Shown one piece after another: positions 44,913 to 54,375 of a stretch of DNA of 64,000 nucleotides (positions are counted from its first letter, which is position 1; every line of letters begins with the position of its first letter). The DNA is from an uncultured Candidatus Nitrosopumilus sp. GTDB taxonomy: Archaea; Thermoproteota; Nitrososphaeria; Nitrososphaerales; Nitrosopumilaceae. Where the stretch lies: contig OX638319.1 in assembly GCA_951812655.1 (NCBI GenBank), forward strand, positions 1,527,620-1,591,619, written 5' to 3'. The position numbers and the translations under genes were made by a program. Under the pieces are notes generated by a model. It was given only the letters and a program-made list of their open reading frames with translations. It did no database searches and had not been told where the DNA came from.

Positions 44913-45218
44913 CTATTCATCCTTTGAATTACATGTAGGAATACTACCAGTCTCATTTTTGTAATCTTCAATCAATTTTGACTGCATCTCAAGGGGATTT
45001 TCAACGAAAATTCTTTGATAAAATGAAGTTTTTTGTTTGCATTCATCTCCTTCAAATTCGGTATCGACATAAGTCTCGAATGTTTTTTCAAGACTGTCTG
45101 TTTCGCCAACATAGATGGGGTCTCTGTTTCTATTATAGAGTACAAAAACGCCAGGGGCGGATTTTACAAATTTTGCGCTTTCAACCCAAACCCGCATCTT
45201 GTCATCCAGTAATTCCAT
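44913..45218 (-). CDS. GIY-YIG-like protein
   Basis: 101 residues from ATG 45218 (MELLDDKMRVWVES). The fold signature is PGVFVLYNRNRDPIYVGET, GIY-YIG in the variant form GVF-IYVG. The catalytic Arg/Glu of active nucleases is not obvious: a Tyr/Glu-rich region follows, so it may be a degenerate or specialised member. DNA binding or nicking is possible, not proven. Confidence 0.7.
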   Translation of the reverse strand: MELLDDKMRVWVESAKFVKSAPGVFVLYNRNRDPIYVGETDSLEKTFETYVDTEFEGDECKQKTSFYQRIFVENPLEMQSKLIEDYKNETGSIPTCNSKDE

Positions 45219-45455
45219 GATATTTCCTAATTTCACTAGATATTAAACGTGAAGATATAATTGTAATTTTCACATAACCGTCGGCAACCAAGTGTGCCTG
45301 AATCATAATTTAGAGACATGCAGATTTATCACAAATACAAGACAAACAACATGTTATTTTTTGAGAGGGATGTCATCATTTTTGAGTAGGATTGTCATTG
45401 TTTTTAACCATATTCAAAGAAATTATTTTATCACCGTTATTCTACTAAAGTCAGC

Positions 45456-45692
45456 ATGGATTTTTTCAAAAAGAAAGTGAGAGGGTTTCAAGAAAAAAAA
45501 CTAAATGAGATTTGTGAAAAAATCAAATTTCACGAACACGTTAAGAGTCAGTTAGAAAAAAGAATCATCGGAACGGAGGATTCAGACACATCTAAGATCA
45601 TTGAAGAGATAGCATTTAACAAAAAAATGATCGAGATATGGCAAAAAAATGAAAACAAGCTTAGAAAACAGATGAGAGAGATGGAAGAATAG
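45456..45692 (+). CDS. Small coiled-coil protein
   Basis: 78 residues, MDFFKKKVRGFQEKKLNEIC and then two long charged helices (KFHEHVKSQLEKRII, MIEIWQKNENKLRKQMREME). Likely a dimerising coiled coil. ATG start. Lies 140 bp upstream of the broken helicase gene on the same strand. Confidence 0.6.
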   Translation: MDFFKKKVRGFQEKKLNEICEKIKFHEHVKSQLEKRIIGTEDSDTSKIIEEIAFNKKMIEIWQKNENKLRKQMREMEE

Positions 45693-45830
45693 ATTTCAAC
45701 ATATGCATGTTACACAATATAGACACCAATAACAATAATATTTTAAGAGATTCCCTGCAAGGTATACGACACGTTAAAAAACGAATTCAAAAAACATCCA
45801 TACTTTTAATATTGAAAGCACATAGGTGTA

Positions 45831-47513
45831 ATTCTGTCTCTTTTAGAAAACTTTCCTGATCAATTTACACCAAGAGAGATTCAAACAGAGATCATCTCAG
45901 AAATAGAGGACAGCCTGAAGTCAGGATATAAAAAAATTATTCTATGTGCTCCGACAGGGGTAGGGAAATCATTGGTGGGTGCAACTGTTTCTAATTATTT
46001 TGACAGTTCTTTTACAGTTACTGCATCAAAACACTTACAGGATCAGTACATCAAAGACATTCCTTTTTTGAAGCCAGTAAAGGGAAAACAAAATTTTCCG
46101 TGTCTCAAGCTAATGTCTGCTGAAAAGGTAGACAATGCAAGAAGAGCAATGAGATGGGGCCTATCGTGCGACAAAGGGCAATGTCAAGAGAGAATATCTA
46201 AAAACGGGAAAGAGGTAATCGAAATTTGTAAATTCAAACCCACAATTAAACAAGTTGAAGAAAATATCGCAGATTCAAACTCTTGCCACCACTACATGCA
46301 AAAATACGAGGCTCTTGTTTCAAAACATTCACTGTGGAACTATCACGCATTCTTTACAATAATGAAGTTCAACAAAAAGCTCTTCGAGGAATACCTAGAC
46401 AGAAAAGTCACAGTGTTTGATGAAGCTCATAAAATAGAGGATCAGATAATTCAGTTCGTAGGATTTGACATATTCAGCGGACAAGTTGACGAATGCAATC
46501 TTAATTCAGAAAAATATAATTTCAGTGATCTTGACTCAATGATTCAGCTAACTGACGACATGGCTTACTCATATGCAAAAAAAATCAAAGACATCAAAGA
46601 GAGAGCAGCGTTTCAAAACAATCCAGATTATGAACTGATTACAGGGCTAGAGAGGCGTCACGATAGATCTGCACAAGCAAAAATAGACATCATGTCTGAC
46701 AAGGATAACTTTGTAGTGAATGATCCGGTGAAGGATTTGAACGGAAATTTTAGAACCATCTCAGTCAAACCCATAGATGTTTCAAAGTTTGCAAACTCGT
46801 TTTTTGAAACAGAATACCAAATTTTCATGTCTGCCACAATTGACAAATCGAGCTTTTGCGAAAACATGGGATTGGAAAAGGATGATGTTGCTTTTGTGGA
46901 CACGATGAAATCGCCATTCCCCATCTAGAACAGAACCATTGATCTTCTCAACATCAGGAGACTCAGCTATGGTTCCACAGAAGAAGACGAGCTTAAAGTC
47001 ATCAAGGCCATAGACAGGATTATGGACGAACATTCAGATGAACGAGGGTTGATTTTGACATCATCAATCCCAAGATGTCGAAAAATTATGCAATCCCTGT
47101 CTCAAAAAAATTCCCAAAGAATCAGACTCTGTCACAGTAAAAACGAGGATGGAAAAAGCCAGGATGATGTAATTTCTGAGCATGCATCTGATCCAACAGG
47201 AGTTCTTCTATCTTCGTCCCTATGGGAAGGCGTGGATTTGAAGGATGACTTGTCCAGATTTCAGATTATTGCAAAGGTACCATACCCAAACTATACAGAA
47301 AAAAGAACAAAGGCAAAGATGAGCAAATTCCCCACTTGGTACACTTCGCAAACACTGACCAAACTCCTACAAGGATTTGGACGATCCATCCGAAGCGATG
47401 AGGATTGGGCAAAAACATACGTTCTGGATACGGCAGCAAACAACGTATTTTTCAAGGCGCAACAGATGATTCCAAAGGCATACTATGATGTTTTAGGAAT
47501 GGAAGACCAGTAA
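45831..47513 (+). pseudogene. Rad3/XPD/DinG-like Fe-S helicase, in-frame TAG and no normal start
   Basis: One continuous frame from 45831 to 47513 reads as a full helicase except for a TAG at 46926-46928. Visible motifs: Walker A (CAPTGVGKSL), an Fe-S type four-Cys set (CDKGQC ... EICKF ... SCHHY), DEAH (VFDEAHKIED), MSATI, and motif VI (LLQGFGRSIRSDED). The frame begins ATT/CTG at 45831-45836, right where a leaderless ATG would be, 20-25 nt after a TTTAATAT box. The first GTG/TTG inside frame is 45972, past Walker A. Loss of start plus a nonsense codon suggests a young pseudogene; readthrough or sequencing error is possible. Confidence 0.8.
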
Positions 47514-47524
47514 ATTTTGAATGA

Positions 47525-47719
47525 CTATCTTCTCGAACAGCCGCACTTCACATAAACCATCTTGAACTCGCCACCCGTCTTAATGTTGTGAGACATGGGT
47601 CTCCTACATTGCTGGCATTCACTGAATCCGAAATACTCTTCCACAGATACAATACGGTATTCCCAAGATTTTTTCTCCTCATTCCAAGATACGGAATTGA
47701 TTTCACTCGGAGTATCCAT
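47525..47719 (-). CDS. Small Cys protein
   Basis: 64 residues, ATG start. Has SECQQCRRPMSH and a C-terminal KCGC pair, so a four-Cys zinc ribbon (C35, C38, C60, C62) is likely. The N-terminal part has SVSWNEEKKSWEYRIV. Not recognised. Convergent with the helicase. Confidence 0.68.
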   Translation of the reverse strand: MDTPSEINSVSWNEEKKSWEYRIVSVEEYFGFSECQQCRRPMSHNIKTGGEFKMVYVKCGCSRR

Positions 47720-47761
47720 AATCTCATATTGAAATCAATTTCATTAATTAATTTTTAATTT

Positions 47762-47983
47762 TCATGTATTCAGGTTTTTGAAGTCTAGACATTTTTCATC
47801 AAATTCATCCAGATACTGCTTTGCGTTTATTTGAGAATCCATGACGTATAATTCGCATGTTTCAGAATCAATTAACGTATTCGTATTATCATTAGTCATT
47901 ATTTGCAATATCAGAATTGCCAAGAGCACCATAATCACGATTACTGCAAACTTGCCAGAATAGATATCCACGGATTTTCTCAA
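47762..47983 (-). CDS. Small single-TM protein
   Basis: 73 residues from TTG 47983. Basic N-terminus, one TM helix (KFAVIVIMVLLAILILQI), then a short polar outside domain with two Cys (SETCELYV, EKCLDF), possibly disulfide-linked. Not recognised. Confidence 0.6.
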   Translation of the reverse strand: MRKSVDIYSGKFAVIVIMVLLAILILQIMTNDNTNTLIDSETCELYVMDSQINAKQYLDEFDEKCLDFKNLNT

Positions 47984-48124
47984 CAGGTTTCAAACTTAAA
48001 TCTAATCACGCAAAATAATTACAAAAATTAAACGTAAAAATTTGAGGCCTAAAGAGTTCGTACAAACTTTCGTTTTGCCACATATACACAGTTAACCAAA
48101 ACTCATTATACGTATGATAAGTTA

Positions 48125-49798
48125 CTACGGATTTGCATTTGTGATTGCACCCTGTGCTGCAGAACCCACAAGCGTGGCAAATTTTGCCAATGCCCCGTTT
48201 ACATAATTTGGCTCAGGCCTATTCCATTGTTTTCGTCTATTTTCCAATTCATCTTCAGATACATGCAAGTCAATCAAGTTGGTTTCTGTATCAATTGTGA
48301 TTTTATCGCCATTTCTTACCAGGGCGATCGGTCCTCCCACATACGCCTCAGGGGCGACATGTCCGACCATAAATCCGCGTGTACCACCAGAGAATCGTCC
48401 ATCTGTAACCATTGCAACCTTCTTGCCCAATCCCTGACCAACAAGTGCGGCGGTAGTGGCCAACATTTCTCTCATTCCAGGCCCACCCTTAGGACCCTCA
48501 TAACGAATCACCACGACATCTCCTTCATCAACATCGCCTTTAGATACAGCATCAAACGCATATTCTTCTCGATCATATACCTTAGCACTTCCAGTAAATT
48601 TTGTCATTTCCACACCAGCAGTTTTGATCACCGCTCCTTCAGGCGCCAATGTTCCTTTTAGTATCACAGCAGTGCCAACAGAATGTATTGGATCATCTGT
48701 AGAACGTACAATGTGCTGTTCTGCTATAGGTAACTTGAAAGAGTCAAGATTTTCCTTGAGTGTTTTGCCCGTTACTGTGATACAATTTTCATTTAACAGT
48801 CCTTTGTCTAGCAGTTTCTTTAGCACGAATGGGATTCCACCTATTTTATCTAGAGAGTTCATGACGTAGTTTCCACCGGGCTTCATGTCAGCCAAATGGG
48901 GAGTCTTCTTTCTTATTCTTTCAAAATCATCATAGGTTAATTTTATGTTCACCTCGTTTGCCATTGCAAGCAAGTGCAAGATCCCGTTGGTTGATCCTCC
49001 CACTGAGTTTAACATCATTATGGCATTCTCGAAAGCCTCAAAAGTCATTATTTCCTTAGGTCGTATATTCATCTCCAACAATTTGGCACATGCAACTCCC
49101 GAATCATATACCATTTTCTCTCGTCGTTCATCCTCTGCAGGAGGACTTGCACTTCCAGGCAACGCAAGACCTATAGCTTCAGATATGGATGCCATCGTGT
49201 TTGCAGTGAACATCCCTCCGCATGAACCAGCATTTGGACATGCAGTATTTTCGATGTTCTTTAATGCCTCAAGGGAAATCTGTCCAGCATCATATGATCC
49301 TACTGCCTCATAGACATCGACCACTGTCAATTCCTGACCATCTAGCATTCCAGGCATAATAGTTCCCCCGTAAACAAATACCGAAGGAATGTTTAATCTA
49401 GCCATAGCCATCATAGTTCCAGGCAGACTTTTGTCACATCCTGCTATTCCCACAAGCGCATCATATTGATGTGCACGTACCATCAACTCAATAGAATCTG
49501 CTATTACTTCCCTAGAAACCAATGAGGACTTCATCCCTTCATGGCCCATCGCAATTCCATCACTTACGGCAATTGTCGAGAATTCTCTAGGAGTTGCCCC
49601 TGTATCGGATACGCCAGCCTTGGCTTTCAACGCAAGTGTTGGAAGATGTATGTTGCACGGGGTGGCTTCGTTTCCCGTATGGCAAACGCCAATAAACTGT
49701 TTAGATAAATCATCATCGTTCAGTCCCATCGCTTTGTACATTGCTCGATGCGGAGATCTCGCCGTCCCTTCTACCACGTTTCTACTAGAAATTTCCAT
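48125..49798 (-). CDS. ilvD: Dihydroxy-acid dehydratase
   Basis: A 557-residue Fe-S enzyme of valine, isoleucine and CoA precursor synthesis. The cluster Cys motifs are [12 protein letters not shown] and [15 protein letters not shown], with a further Cys in [12 protein letters not shown]-terminal [19 protein letters not shown] is standard. Length normal, ATG start. No other ilv or leu genes are adjacent. Confidence 0.97.
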   Translation of the reverse strand: MEISSRNVVEGTARSPHRAMYKAMGLNDDDLSKQFIGVCHTGNEATPCNIHLPTLALKAKAGVSDTGATPREFSTIAVSDGIAMGHEGMKSSLVSREVIADSIELMVRAHQYDALVGIAGCDKSLPGTMMAMARLNIPSVFVYGGTIMPGMLDGQELTVVDVYEAVGSYDAGQISLEALKNIENTACPNAGSCGGMFTANTMASISEAIGLALPGSASPPAEDERREKMVYDSGVACAKLLEMNIRPKEIMTFEAFENAIMMLNSVGGSTNGILHLLAMANEVNIKLTYDDFERIRKKTPHLADMKPGGNYVMNSLDKIGGIPFVLKKLLDKGLLNENCITVTGKTLKENLDSFKLPIAEQHIVRSTDDPIHSVGTAVILKGTLAPEGAVIKTAGVEMTKFTGSAKVYDREEYAFDAVSKGDVDEGDVVVIRYEGPKGGPGMREMLATTAALVGQGLGKKVAMVTDGRFSGGTRGFMVGHVAPEAYVGGPIALVRNGDKITIDTETNLIDLHVSEDELENRRKQWNRPEPNYVNGALAKFATLVGSAAQGAITNANP

Positions 49799-50105
49799 GA
49801 CATGTCGTTTTCAAATTGCTATAATTTAGACTTTATTCACATTCTCGGAACACAGATCAGAGTAACAGGTTCAAAAAATTAGCAAAATTACAATTACATT
49901 TAGACACAAAGGAAATCTAAAACACAGTAGGTTGCAGGTCTAAAAATTAAGAATTGTGGGATTTCTTGCTTTAAAAATTTTCATTGCAAATTGAAGTTTT
50001 TGAATCAAGAAACAGCAGTAAGCAAGGAATCTAAAATAAAAATCACAGACATAAAAAAATGAAACTGAAAATAAATTCAAAGGGGACGTCAAGATGCATA
50101 TTTTT
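49799..50105. other. Gap upstream of ilvD
   Basis: About 300 bp of AT-rich sequence with the ilvD promoter area. A 63-codon minus frame (49940-50131) overlaps the YwbE-like gene's 3' end and is Phe/Cys-rich noise. Nothing else found. Confidence 0.4.
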
Positions 50106-50300
50106 CTAAAGTATATTCTGCACCCTGCCAATCTTTCCAGAATCTAATTCCACTTTAATTCCATAAGGGTGTGAATTGCTAGAAGTAAGAATTCGTCTAA
50201 CTTTACCATTTGTCAGGTTACCTGTTTGTTGATCTTGTTTTTGTATTATCTGAACCTGAACACCTATCTTTAATTTATTTCGGAACGGAACATCATTCAT
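50106..50300 (-). CDS. YwbE-family protein
   Basis: 64 residues from ATG 50300 (a TTG two codons upstream is possible). It matches the small YwbE/DUF2196 family: LKIGVQVQIIQKQDQQTGNL, GKVRRILTSSNSHPYGIKV and GKIGRVQNIL. The fold is a small beta barrel, likely RNA or protein binding; function unknown. The start overlaps the upstream gene by 8 nt, so the two are probably co-translated. Confidence 0.82.
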   Translation of the reverse strand: MNDVPFRNKLKIGVQVQIIQKQDQQTGNLTNGKVRRILTSSNSHPYGIKVELDSGKIGRVQNIL

Positions 50301-50478
50301 AGCCAACAGTCCTCATACCCACACAAGGCTTGTTTCCCTTACTCCAGCATTTACAAGAACATGATACAGCTTTTCCACTTTCCACGTCTTTGATGACTTT
50401 ATGAAAAGTACCTTCTCTGACTTTTGACTCAATCATTATTGTTTCATATACACCATGTTTTTGATCAGACTCAACCAA
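50293..50478 (-). CDS. Small Cys-cluster protein (SWIM-like)
   Basis: 61 residues with CSCKCWSKGNKPC near the C-terminus, reminiscent of SWIM-type or Cys-rich knuckle motifs, and an N-terminal strand region. TTG/GTG-type start; overlaps YwbE by 8 nt. Likely a metal-binding adaptor; not recognised. Confidence 0.68.
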   Translation of the reverse strand: MVESDQKHGVYETIMIESKVREGTFHKVIKDVESGKAVSCSCKCWSKGNKPCVGMRTVGYE

Positions 50479-50842
50479 CGTAATTCAATAACTTTTCAAT
50501 CAAATCGATGTTATTAAGATTAAAAAATGATTGCAGCACCAGATACGTGTATAAAACTGGACGAAATGGCGATGAAAACAATTTAAAAATAATAATAAAT
50601 TTCATCGCCCTCTTTATCCCATTACGAACTAGTTTTTCTAAAGTTGGATACAAATGATTTTTGAATTTTTCAAATCATCACCCTGTTCATTGAAATATAC
50701 ACATTCAACATGATTGGGATTTTGTCACGTATTCAACAAATGCATGTAAAAGAGAAGGAATCAAAAACAGAAAAAACATCACATTCTAAATGTATGACAA
50801 ATCTTATTCTAAACTTAAATAACAAAATCAAAAAGTCAACTC
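50479..50842. other. Gap, no firm gene
   Basis: 364 bp AT-rich. A 60-codon minus frame (50471-50653) is hydrophobic but without a sensible start and overlaps the next gene; rejected. The promoter of the 50843 gene lies at the right end. Confidence 0.4.
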
Positions 50843-50992
50843 ATGGAAGATAAGACATGTGTTTGTGGACACAAGGAATCCACTCACGTTATTGGTAGAA
50901 AAGACGGCGTAAGTGCATGCATGGATTGTATAGAGGAAAGCGCATCCAACGAAGGACTACAGGAATGCGAAGGTTTTACAGAAATTTCATAA
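50843..50992 (+). CDS. 49-residue zinc microprotein
   Basis: ATG start. MEDKTCVCGHKESTHVIGRK then ACMDCIEES and a final ECEGF: C6, C8, H10, H15, C26, C29. The CxCGHxxxxH opening and later CxxC resemble the zinc proteins at 58228-58452 and 58532-58804, suggesting a shared family in this lineage. Confidence 0.75.
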   Translation: MEDKTCVCGHKESTHVIGRKDGVSACMDCIEESASNEGLQECEGFTEIS

Positions 50993-51073
50993 TTAAAACA
51001 TTTAGAAAATAAATTAATCAAGGAGTGACAGTGACAGTTATCTCAACATACCCCCTCCCCCTCTTGGACGAAA

Positions 51074-51633
51074 TTGAATTACCTAGAACAGCAACCATTA
51101 GCATCGGAGTACGAACTGATCAAGAAACACCTCATGGTCGGATAGAGAATCCACGATAAGATGTACGGAAATGCCGTCAAGCATCGATATGTCTAGATAC
51201 GCAGAATATTTTTCGGTGGATTAAACAATAACCAGCAATTTTAGACTCTAATATGCATAGAATGTGTTCTCAGGATTTGTTGCATAATGGGTCGCGATAC
51301 CGAGACACTTACACAAGTTAGGCCATATCACTCTGAGGATGGGGAGTCCTCCAAACCATATTGTAGACAGATCATGAGATTATGTTTCAATTATGCCAAA
51401 CAAGTCTTAGAAGACAACAGCGTTATCAGGGTACAAGGTCCATGTTGAGAAAAATCAGCGTCGACATAAACGACAAGGATTACATTGATTTTCTATTGGT
51501 ATACATGCAGGATCATGCATCAACCAAAGAAAAGAGGAGAAACATAATCAAATGTCACGTCATATCATATCGTATAGTATCGTATCAGATACAAGTCGAG
51601 AAATCAAAAACTAATGTGAAAAAAGATTTTTGA
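51074..51633 (+). pseudogene. Possible decayed coding region
   Basis: Several short stretches look coding but are split by stops and frame changes: LEQQPLASEYELIKKHLMVG from 51074 (TAG at 51143-51145), then RIHDKMYGNAVKHRYV in the same frame; an ATG frame 51287-51448 (MGRDTETLTQVRPYHSEDGE, 53 residues); and, in another frame just after, KISVDINDKDYIDFLLVYMQ (51448-51530). They could be remnants of one or two genes. The end holds a low-complexity ATATCGTAT run. No family recognised. Confidence 0.35.
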
Positions 51634-51702
51634 ATCACAATGTAACTGAAGCAAGTTACATAAAATCGACAAAATAATAAAAAATGTTAAAAAATATTAC
51701 AT

Positions 51703-51867
51703 CTAGAATTCGATAATTGCCCCCTTTGTTAAAGAATATTCCTGTGTTTGATTCTCACCGTAGACGTCAAACCAACTAATTTTCAATCCAAGTTCCTCTT
51801 GAGTGGCACTCTCAACTTCAATCGTATGCGCCATTTGTATTCTATCACTTAATTGTATTTTCTTCAT
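51703..51867 (-). CDS. 54-residue hypothetical microprotein
   Basis: ATG at 51867. Sequence MKKIQLSDRIQMAHTIEVES then LGLKISWFDVYGENQTQEYS and LTKGAIIEF reads as a small beta-rich domain with good composition. No Cys. Not recognised. Confidence 0.62.
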   Translation of the reverse strand: MKKIQLSDRIQMAHTIEVESATQEELGLKISWFDVYGENQTQEYSLTKGAIIEF

Positions 51868-52398
51868 GAGACAGACTTCTGAATTTATGCTTTATTTACA
51901 AGAGTGAAAAATAATTTTTGATCGATTGAACCATTTTGACAGTTAATACACGATAGGTCCAAAACGAGTGTAATTTTGTAAAGCTTTTGAGAAACAATCG
52001 TTCGTCTATTTAAAATACTAGATCGCCGTATGTAAATTGCGTGTTTTCGGTAACGCCAGGACTAATCTAGATAGGTCCTAAGAACAAACCGACATTTTTG
52101 AATTAGCATGAATCAATAAAAACAGGACAGTAAAAACCGAAAAGTTGTGTAAAAAGGTTAAACAGAACACAGTCCATGCAAAATCCCGGTTGGTTTCCTT
52201 TAGAGTACTTCGAACTCAGGGGGTAGAGGTGAACTTTGCTCTAACTTAATTTGCAAACAATTAGACTTAAGCATGTCTATTGATTAATCATGTAAAAACC
52301 AAAAATCATTTACAATGTAGCCAAAATATTGAAAATATTTCAATTTCAATTGAATATCTCACATACAGGTTCATAAAGTCAATTTTTTTATTGAAAAC
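51868..52398. other. 530-bp gap
   Basis: No ORF of note. It contains a small inverted pair AGGAC/GTCCT (about 52062-52083) and a GC-richer patch near 52180-52235 with short self-complementary segments (GAGT/ACTC, AGAG/CTCT) that could be part of an unannotated RNA. No tRNA or C/D box pattern is convincing. Confidence 0.35.
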
Positions 52399-52557
52399 GT
52401 GTCAAAGTATAGACTTACGTGCAAGAATTGCAACCTGGATCACATACATGAAACAGATTCCATAGATACGGTGTCCGACTTTTGGAAGAATTGGAACAGC
52501 TCACATAGCAAAGAAATGAAATGCGTTCACGATTATTTGATCAAGGTACTAGACTGA
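52399..52557 (+). CDS. 52-residue Cys/His microprotein
   Basis: GTG at 52399, with an AT-rich TTTTTTTATTG box just upstream. MSKYRLTCKNCNLDHIHETD has C8/C11 and H15/H17; then VSDFWKNWNSSHSKEMKC and a final helix. The frame has consistent coding-like usage. A zinc ribbon at the N-terminus is likely. Confidence 0.58.
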   Translation: MSKYRLTCKNCNLDHIHETDSIDTVSDFWKNWNSSHSKEMKCVHDYLIKVLD

Positions 52558-52682
52558 AATCATTTGAGACATACGTTCCAAGAGAAATTATTCTAACAAG
52601 AATTAAAGTTTCACATATTCAAAAATATTTCACGTACTGAGAATATAGTCAATCTAAGATCATCTAATTTTTGAAAAGTAAA

Positions 52683-52705
52683 ACCCCAATCTAAAAGATT
52701 GGGGT
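52683..52705. promoter_or_regulatory. Perfect 10-bp hairpin upstream of the DM13 gene
   Basis: ACCCCAATCT / AGATTGGGGT with a 3-nt loop. It sits about 15 nt before the CTTTATATT TATA-like box (52721-52729) of the 52751 gene, where an operator would sit. It has no T-run on the + strand, so it is unlikely to be a terminator for that strand. Confidence 0.6.
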
Positions 52706-52750
52706 GAAAAGTGGACAATCTGCTTTATATTGAAAACCAACTGTATTCGT

Positions 52751-53479
52751 ATGAACAAATCTTTGTTGTCCATTATTGTAGTAGCAATAGTTGGGATAGG
52801 AGGTATGCTTGTAATTTCGCCATATTTTACAGAATCATCTGTAGATGAGGCATTACCGACAGGCGCAATTATCTCATCAGGAATAGAAGATAAAGAAATG
52901 ATGGAGGAGAAATCCATGATGGAGGAGAAATCCATGATGGAGGAGAAATCCATGATGGAGGAGAAATCCATGATGGAGGAGAAATCCATGATGGAGGAGA
53001 AATCCATGATGGAGGAGAAATCCATGATGGAGGAGAAATCCATGATGGAGGAGAAATCCATGATGGAGGAGAAATCCATGATGGAGGAGAAATCCATGAT
53101 GGAGGAGAAATCCATGATGGAGGAGAAATCCATGATGGAGGAGAAAATTTCCACAGAATCACATTCAGGAACATTCATCGGTGTAGGGGATGGAATACAT
53201 GATGCTCAAGGAGACGCATACACGATTCCATTAGAAAATGGAGAGAGCGTGTTACGACTGGAGAATTTCAAATCCACCAACGGACCAGATTTGTATGTCT
53301 ACTTGGCCACAGATGACAATGCATCAGATTTTGTCAGTCTGGGAATGCTAAAGGCAAGCAATGGGAACCAAAACTACGAGATTCCTCCTGGTACTGACCT
53401 CGCTACACATAACAACGTGCTGATATGGTGTAAAGCATTCGGAGTTTTATTTGGAAGTGCAGAATTATCTTCCTCCTAA
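52751..53479 (+). CDS. Membrane-anchored DM13-domain protein with 14x MMEEKS repeat
   Basis: 242 residues from ATG 52751 (the TTG at 52730 is inside the TATA spacing). Residues 5-24 are a TM or signal anchor. Residues 50-133 are 14 units of the hexapeptide MMEEKS (the last ends I). The rest is a DM13 domain: GTFIGVGDGIHDAQGDAYTI, NGPDLYVYLATD and NNVLIWCKAFGVLFGSAEL. DM13 domains are linked to redox or electron-transfer roles, with one conserved Cys (here in IWCKAF). The Met/Glu-rich repeat could bind copper or serve as a spacer; inference. Confidence 0.85.
   Translation: MNKSLLSIIVVAIVGIGGMLVISPYFTESSVDEALPTGAIISSGIEDKEMMEEKSMMEEKSMMEEKSMMEEKSMMEEKSMMEEKSMMEEKSMMEEKSMMEEKSMMEEKSMMEEKSMMEEKSMMEEKSMMEEKISTESHSGTFIGVGDGIHDAQGDAYTIPLENGESVLRLENFKSTNGPDLYVYLATDDNASDFVSLGMLKASNGNQNYEIPPGTDLATHNNVLIWCKAFGVLFGSAELSSS
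52898..53149. repeat. Tandem 18-bp repeat, 14 copies (coding)
   Basis: ATGATGGAGGAGAAATCC repeated head to tail; copies 1-13 appear identical and the last differs at its 3' end. In frame, encoding MMEEKS. Such perfect arrays change length by slippage or recombination without breaking the frame. Confidence 0.97.
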
Positions 53480-53562
53480 TTTTTTTATTTTATTTTAAAG
53501 ACATCATAGATGCCTATTATCCGTGATTTTTATACGGGAAATTGATTCTTTTGAGAATAATA

Positions 53563-53955
53563 ATGATAATTTTTAGTTTTCCGACATTTTCGATTGACAG
53601 CATGATGCCAAAAAATTTGTTTTGCTTTACAGGAAGATCATCAGTAGAAAATAATTCAAATCATGATCCAAAATTCAAAATGATACTGTGGTCGATCGTT
53701 GCAGGTACTAGAGGAGGGGCAAACAGAGCAAAGATACTCAATCTGATCAAAGACACGCCCATGAACGCAAACAAGATTGCAACGGTGTTGGATCTAGATC
53801 ATAAGACAGTTGTTCATCACGTAAAGATTCTTGCAAAGAACAACCTAGTGGTTAAAGATGAAAAGGAATATGCGGCAGAATACAAGCTAACACAGATTAC
53901 GAAAGAACATCAAAGTGCACTAAAGGACATAATGGAAAAAATTGGAACAAGGTAA
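53563..53955 (+). CDS. Winged-helix transcriptional regulator
   Basis: 130 residues from ATG 53563, about 29 nt after a TTTTTATAC box; alternative ATGs at 53602/53605. The core is KMILWSIVAGTRGGANRAKI, NANKIATVLDLDHKTVVHHV and NNLVVKDEKEYAAEYKLT. This AGTRGGxxRAxI type is common in haloarchaea and this phylum, usually paired with a small four-TM protein, as here. The partner follows after 27 bp. Confidence 0.83.
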   Translation: MIIFSFPTFSIDSMMPKNLFCFTGRSSVENNSNHDPKFKMILWSIVAGTRGGANRAKILNLIKDTPMNANKIATVLDLDHKTVVHHVKILAKNNLVVKDEKEYAAEYKLTQITKEHQSALKDIMEKIGTR

Positions 53956-53982
53956 ATTAGCAACGGTTTGGAATTGGAGTCT

Positions 53983-54288
53983 ATGATGATCGACTTCATG
54001 CTAGCAGCAGTCATATTCGCATTTGTCAACATAGGGTTATTGTTAGTGGTGGTTGGGACCTATATTCAAAATATGATGGTGATTCGTTCATACTATACTT
54101 CGGGGCTGGTACTCGTAGCATCTCTGCTTATGCTTCAAAATATCGTAATCGTACTGTTCTGGTCCACACTGTACATGGACGACAAGGCCCTGATGATGTC
54201 AGCTGACATGGTATCACATTACCTGTTTGCAATCAACATCATTCAAACAATAGGACTGATCATAATGGTGTGGATTACCAGAAGATAG
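53983..54288 (+). CDS. Four-TM membrane protein (DUF7521-like), regulator partner
   Basis: 101 residues from ATG 53983 (TTG 53968 five codons earlier). Three to four TM helices (AAVIFAFVNIGLLLVVVGTY, GLVLVASLLMLQNIVIVLFW, LFAINIIQTIGLIIMVWI). It follows the winged-helix gene closely; this pairing is recurrent and suggests a membrane signal input to the regulator. Signal unknown. Confidence 0.72.
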   Translation: MMIDFMLAAVIFAFVNIGLLLVVVGTYIQNMMVIRSYYTSGLVLVASLLMLQNIVIVLFWSTLYMDDKALMMSADMVSHYLFAINIIQTIGLIIMVWITRR

Positions 54289-54375
54289 ACTCAAAAAAAT
54301 CAAAGTAAAGAAATGAAAAATGAGTCAAACGAATGAAAGAAAGGTCATTTGAAAACAAACATCAGGAGTTCAATT

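Noticed and set aside
49940-50131. 63-codon minus frame
   Set aside because: Phe/Cys-rich, low complexity, overlaps the YwbE-like gene, no promoter.
50471-50653. 60-codon hydrophobic minus frame
   Set aside because: No proper start context and no TM topology that makes sense; probably AT-rich noise.
52180-52240. GC-richer patch considered as a tRNA or structured RNA
   Set aside because: No cloverleaf can be formed and no TFC-type GGTTCGAATCC arm is present; only short stems exist.
52683-52705. Hairpin considered as a terminator
   Set aside because: On the + strand it lacks a T-run and precedes a gene promoter; on the minus strand no gene ends there. Listed as a possible operator instead.
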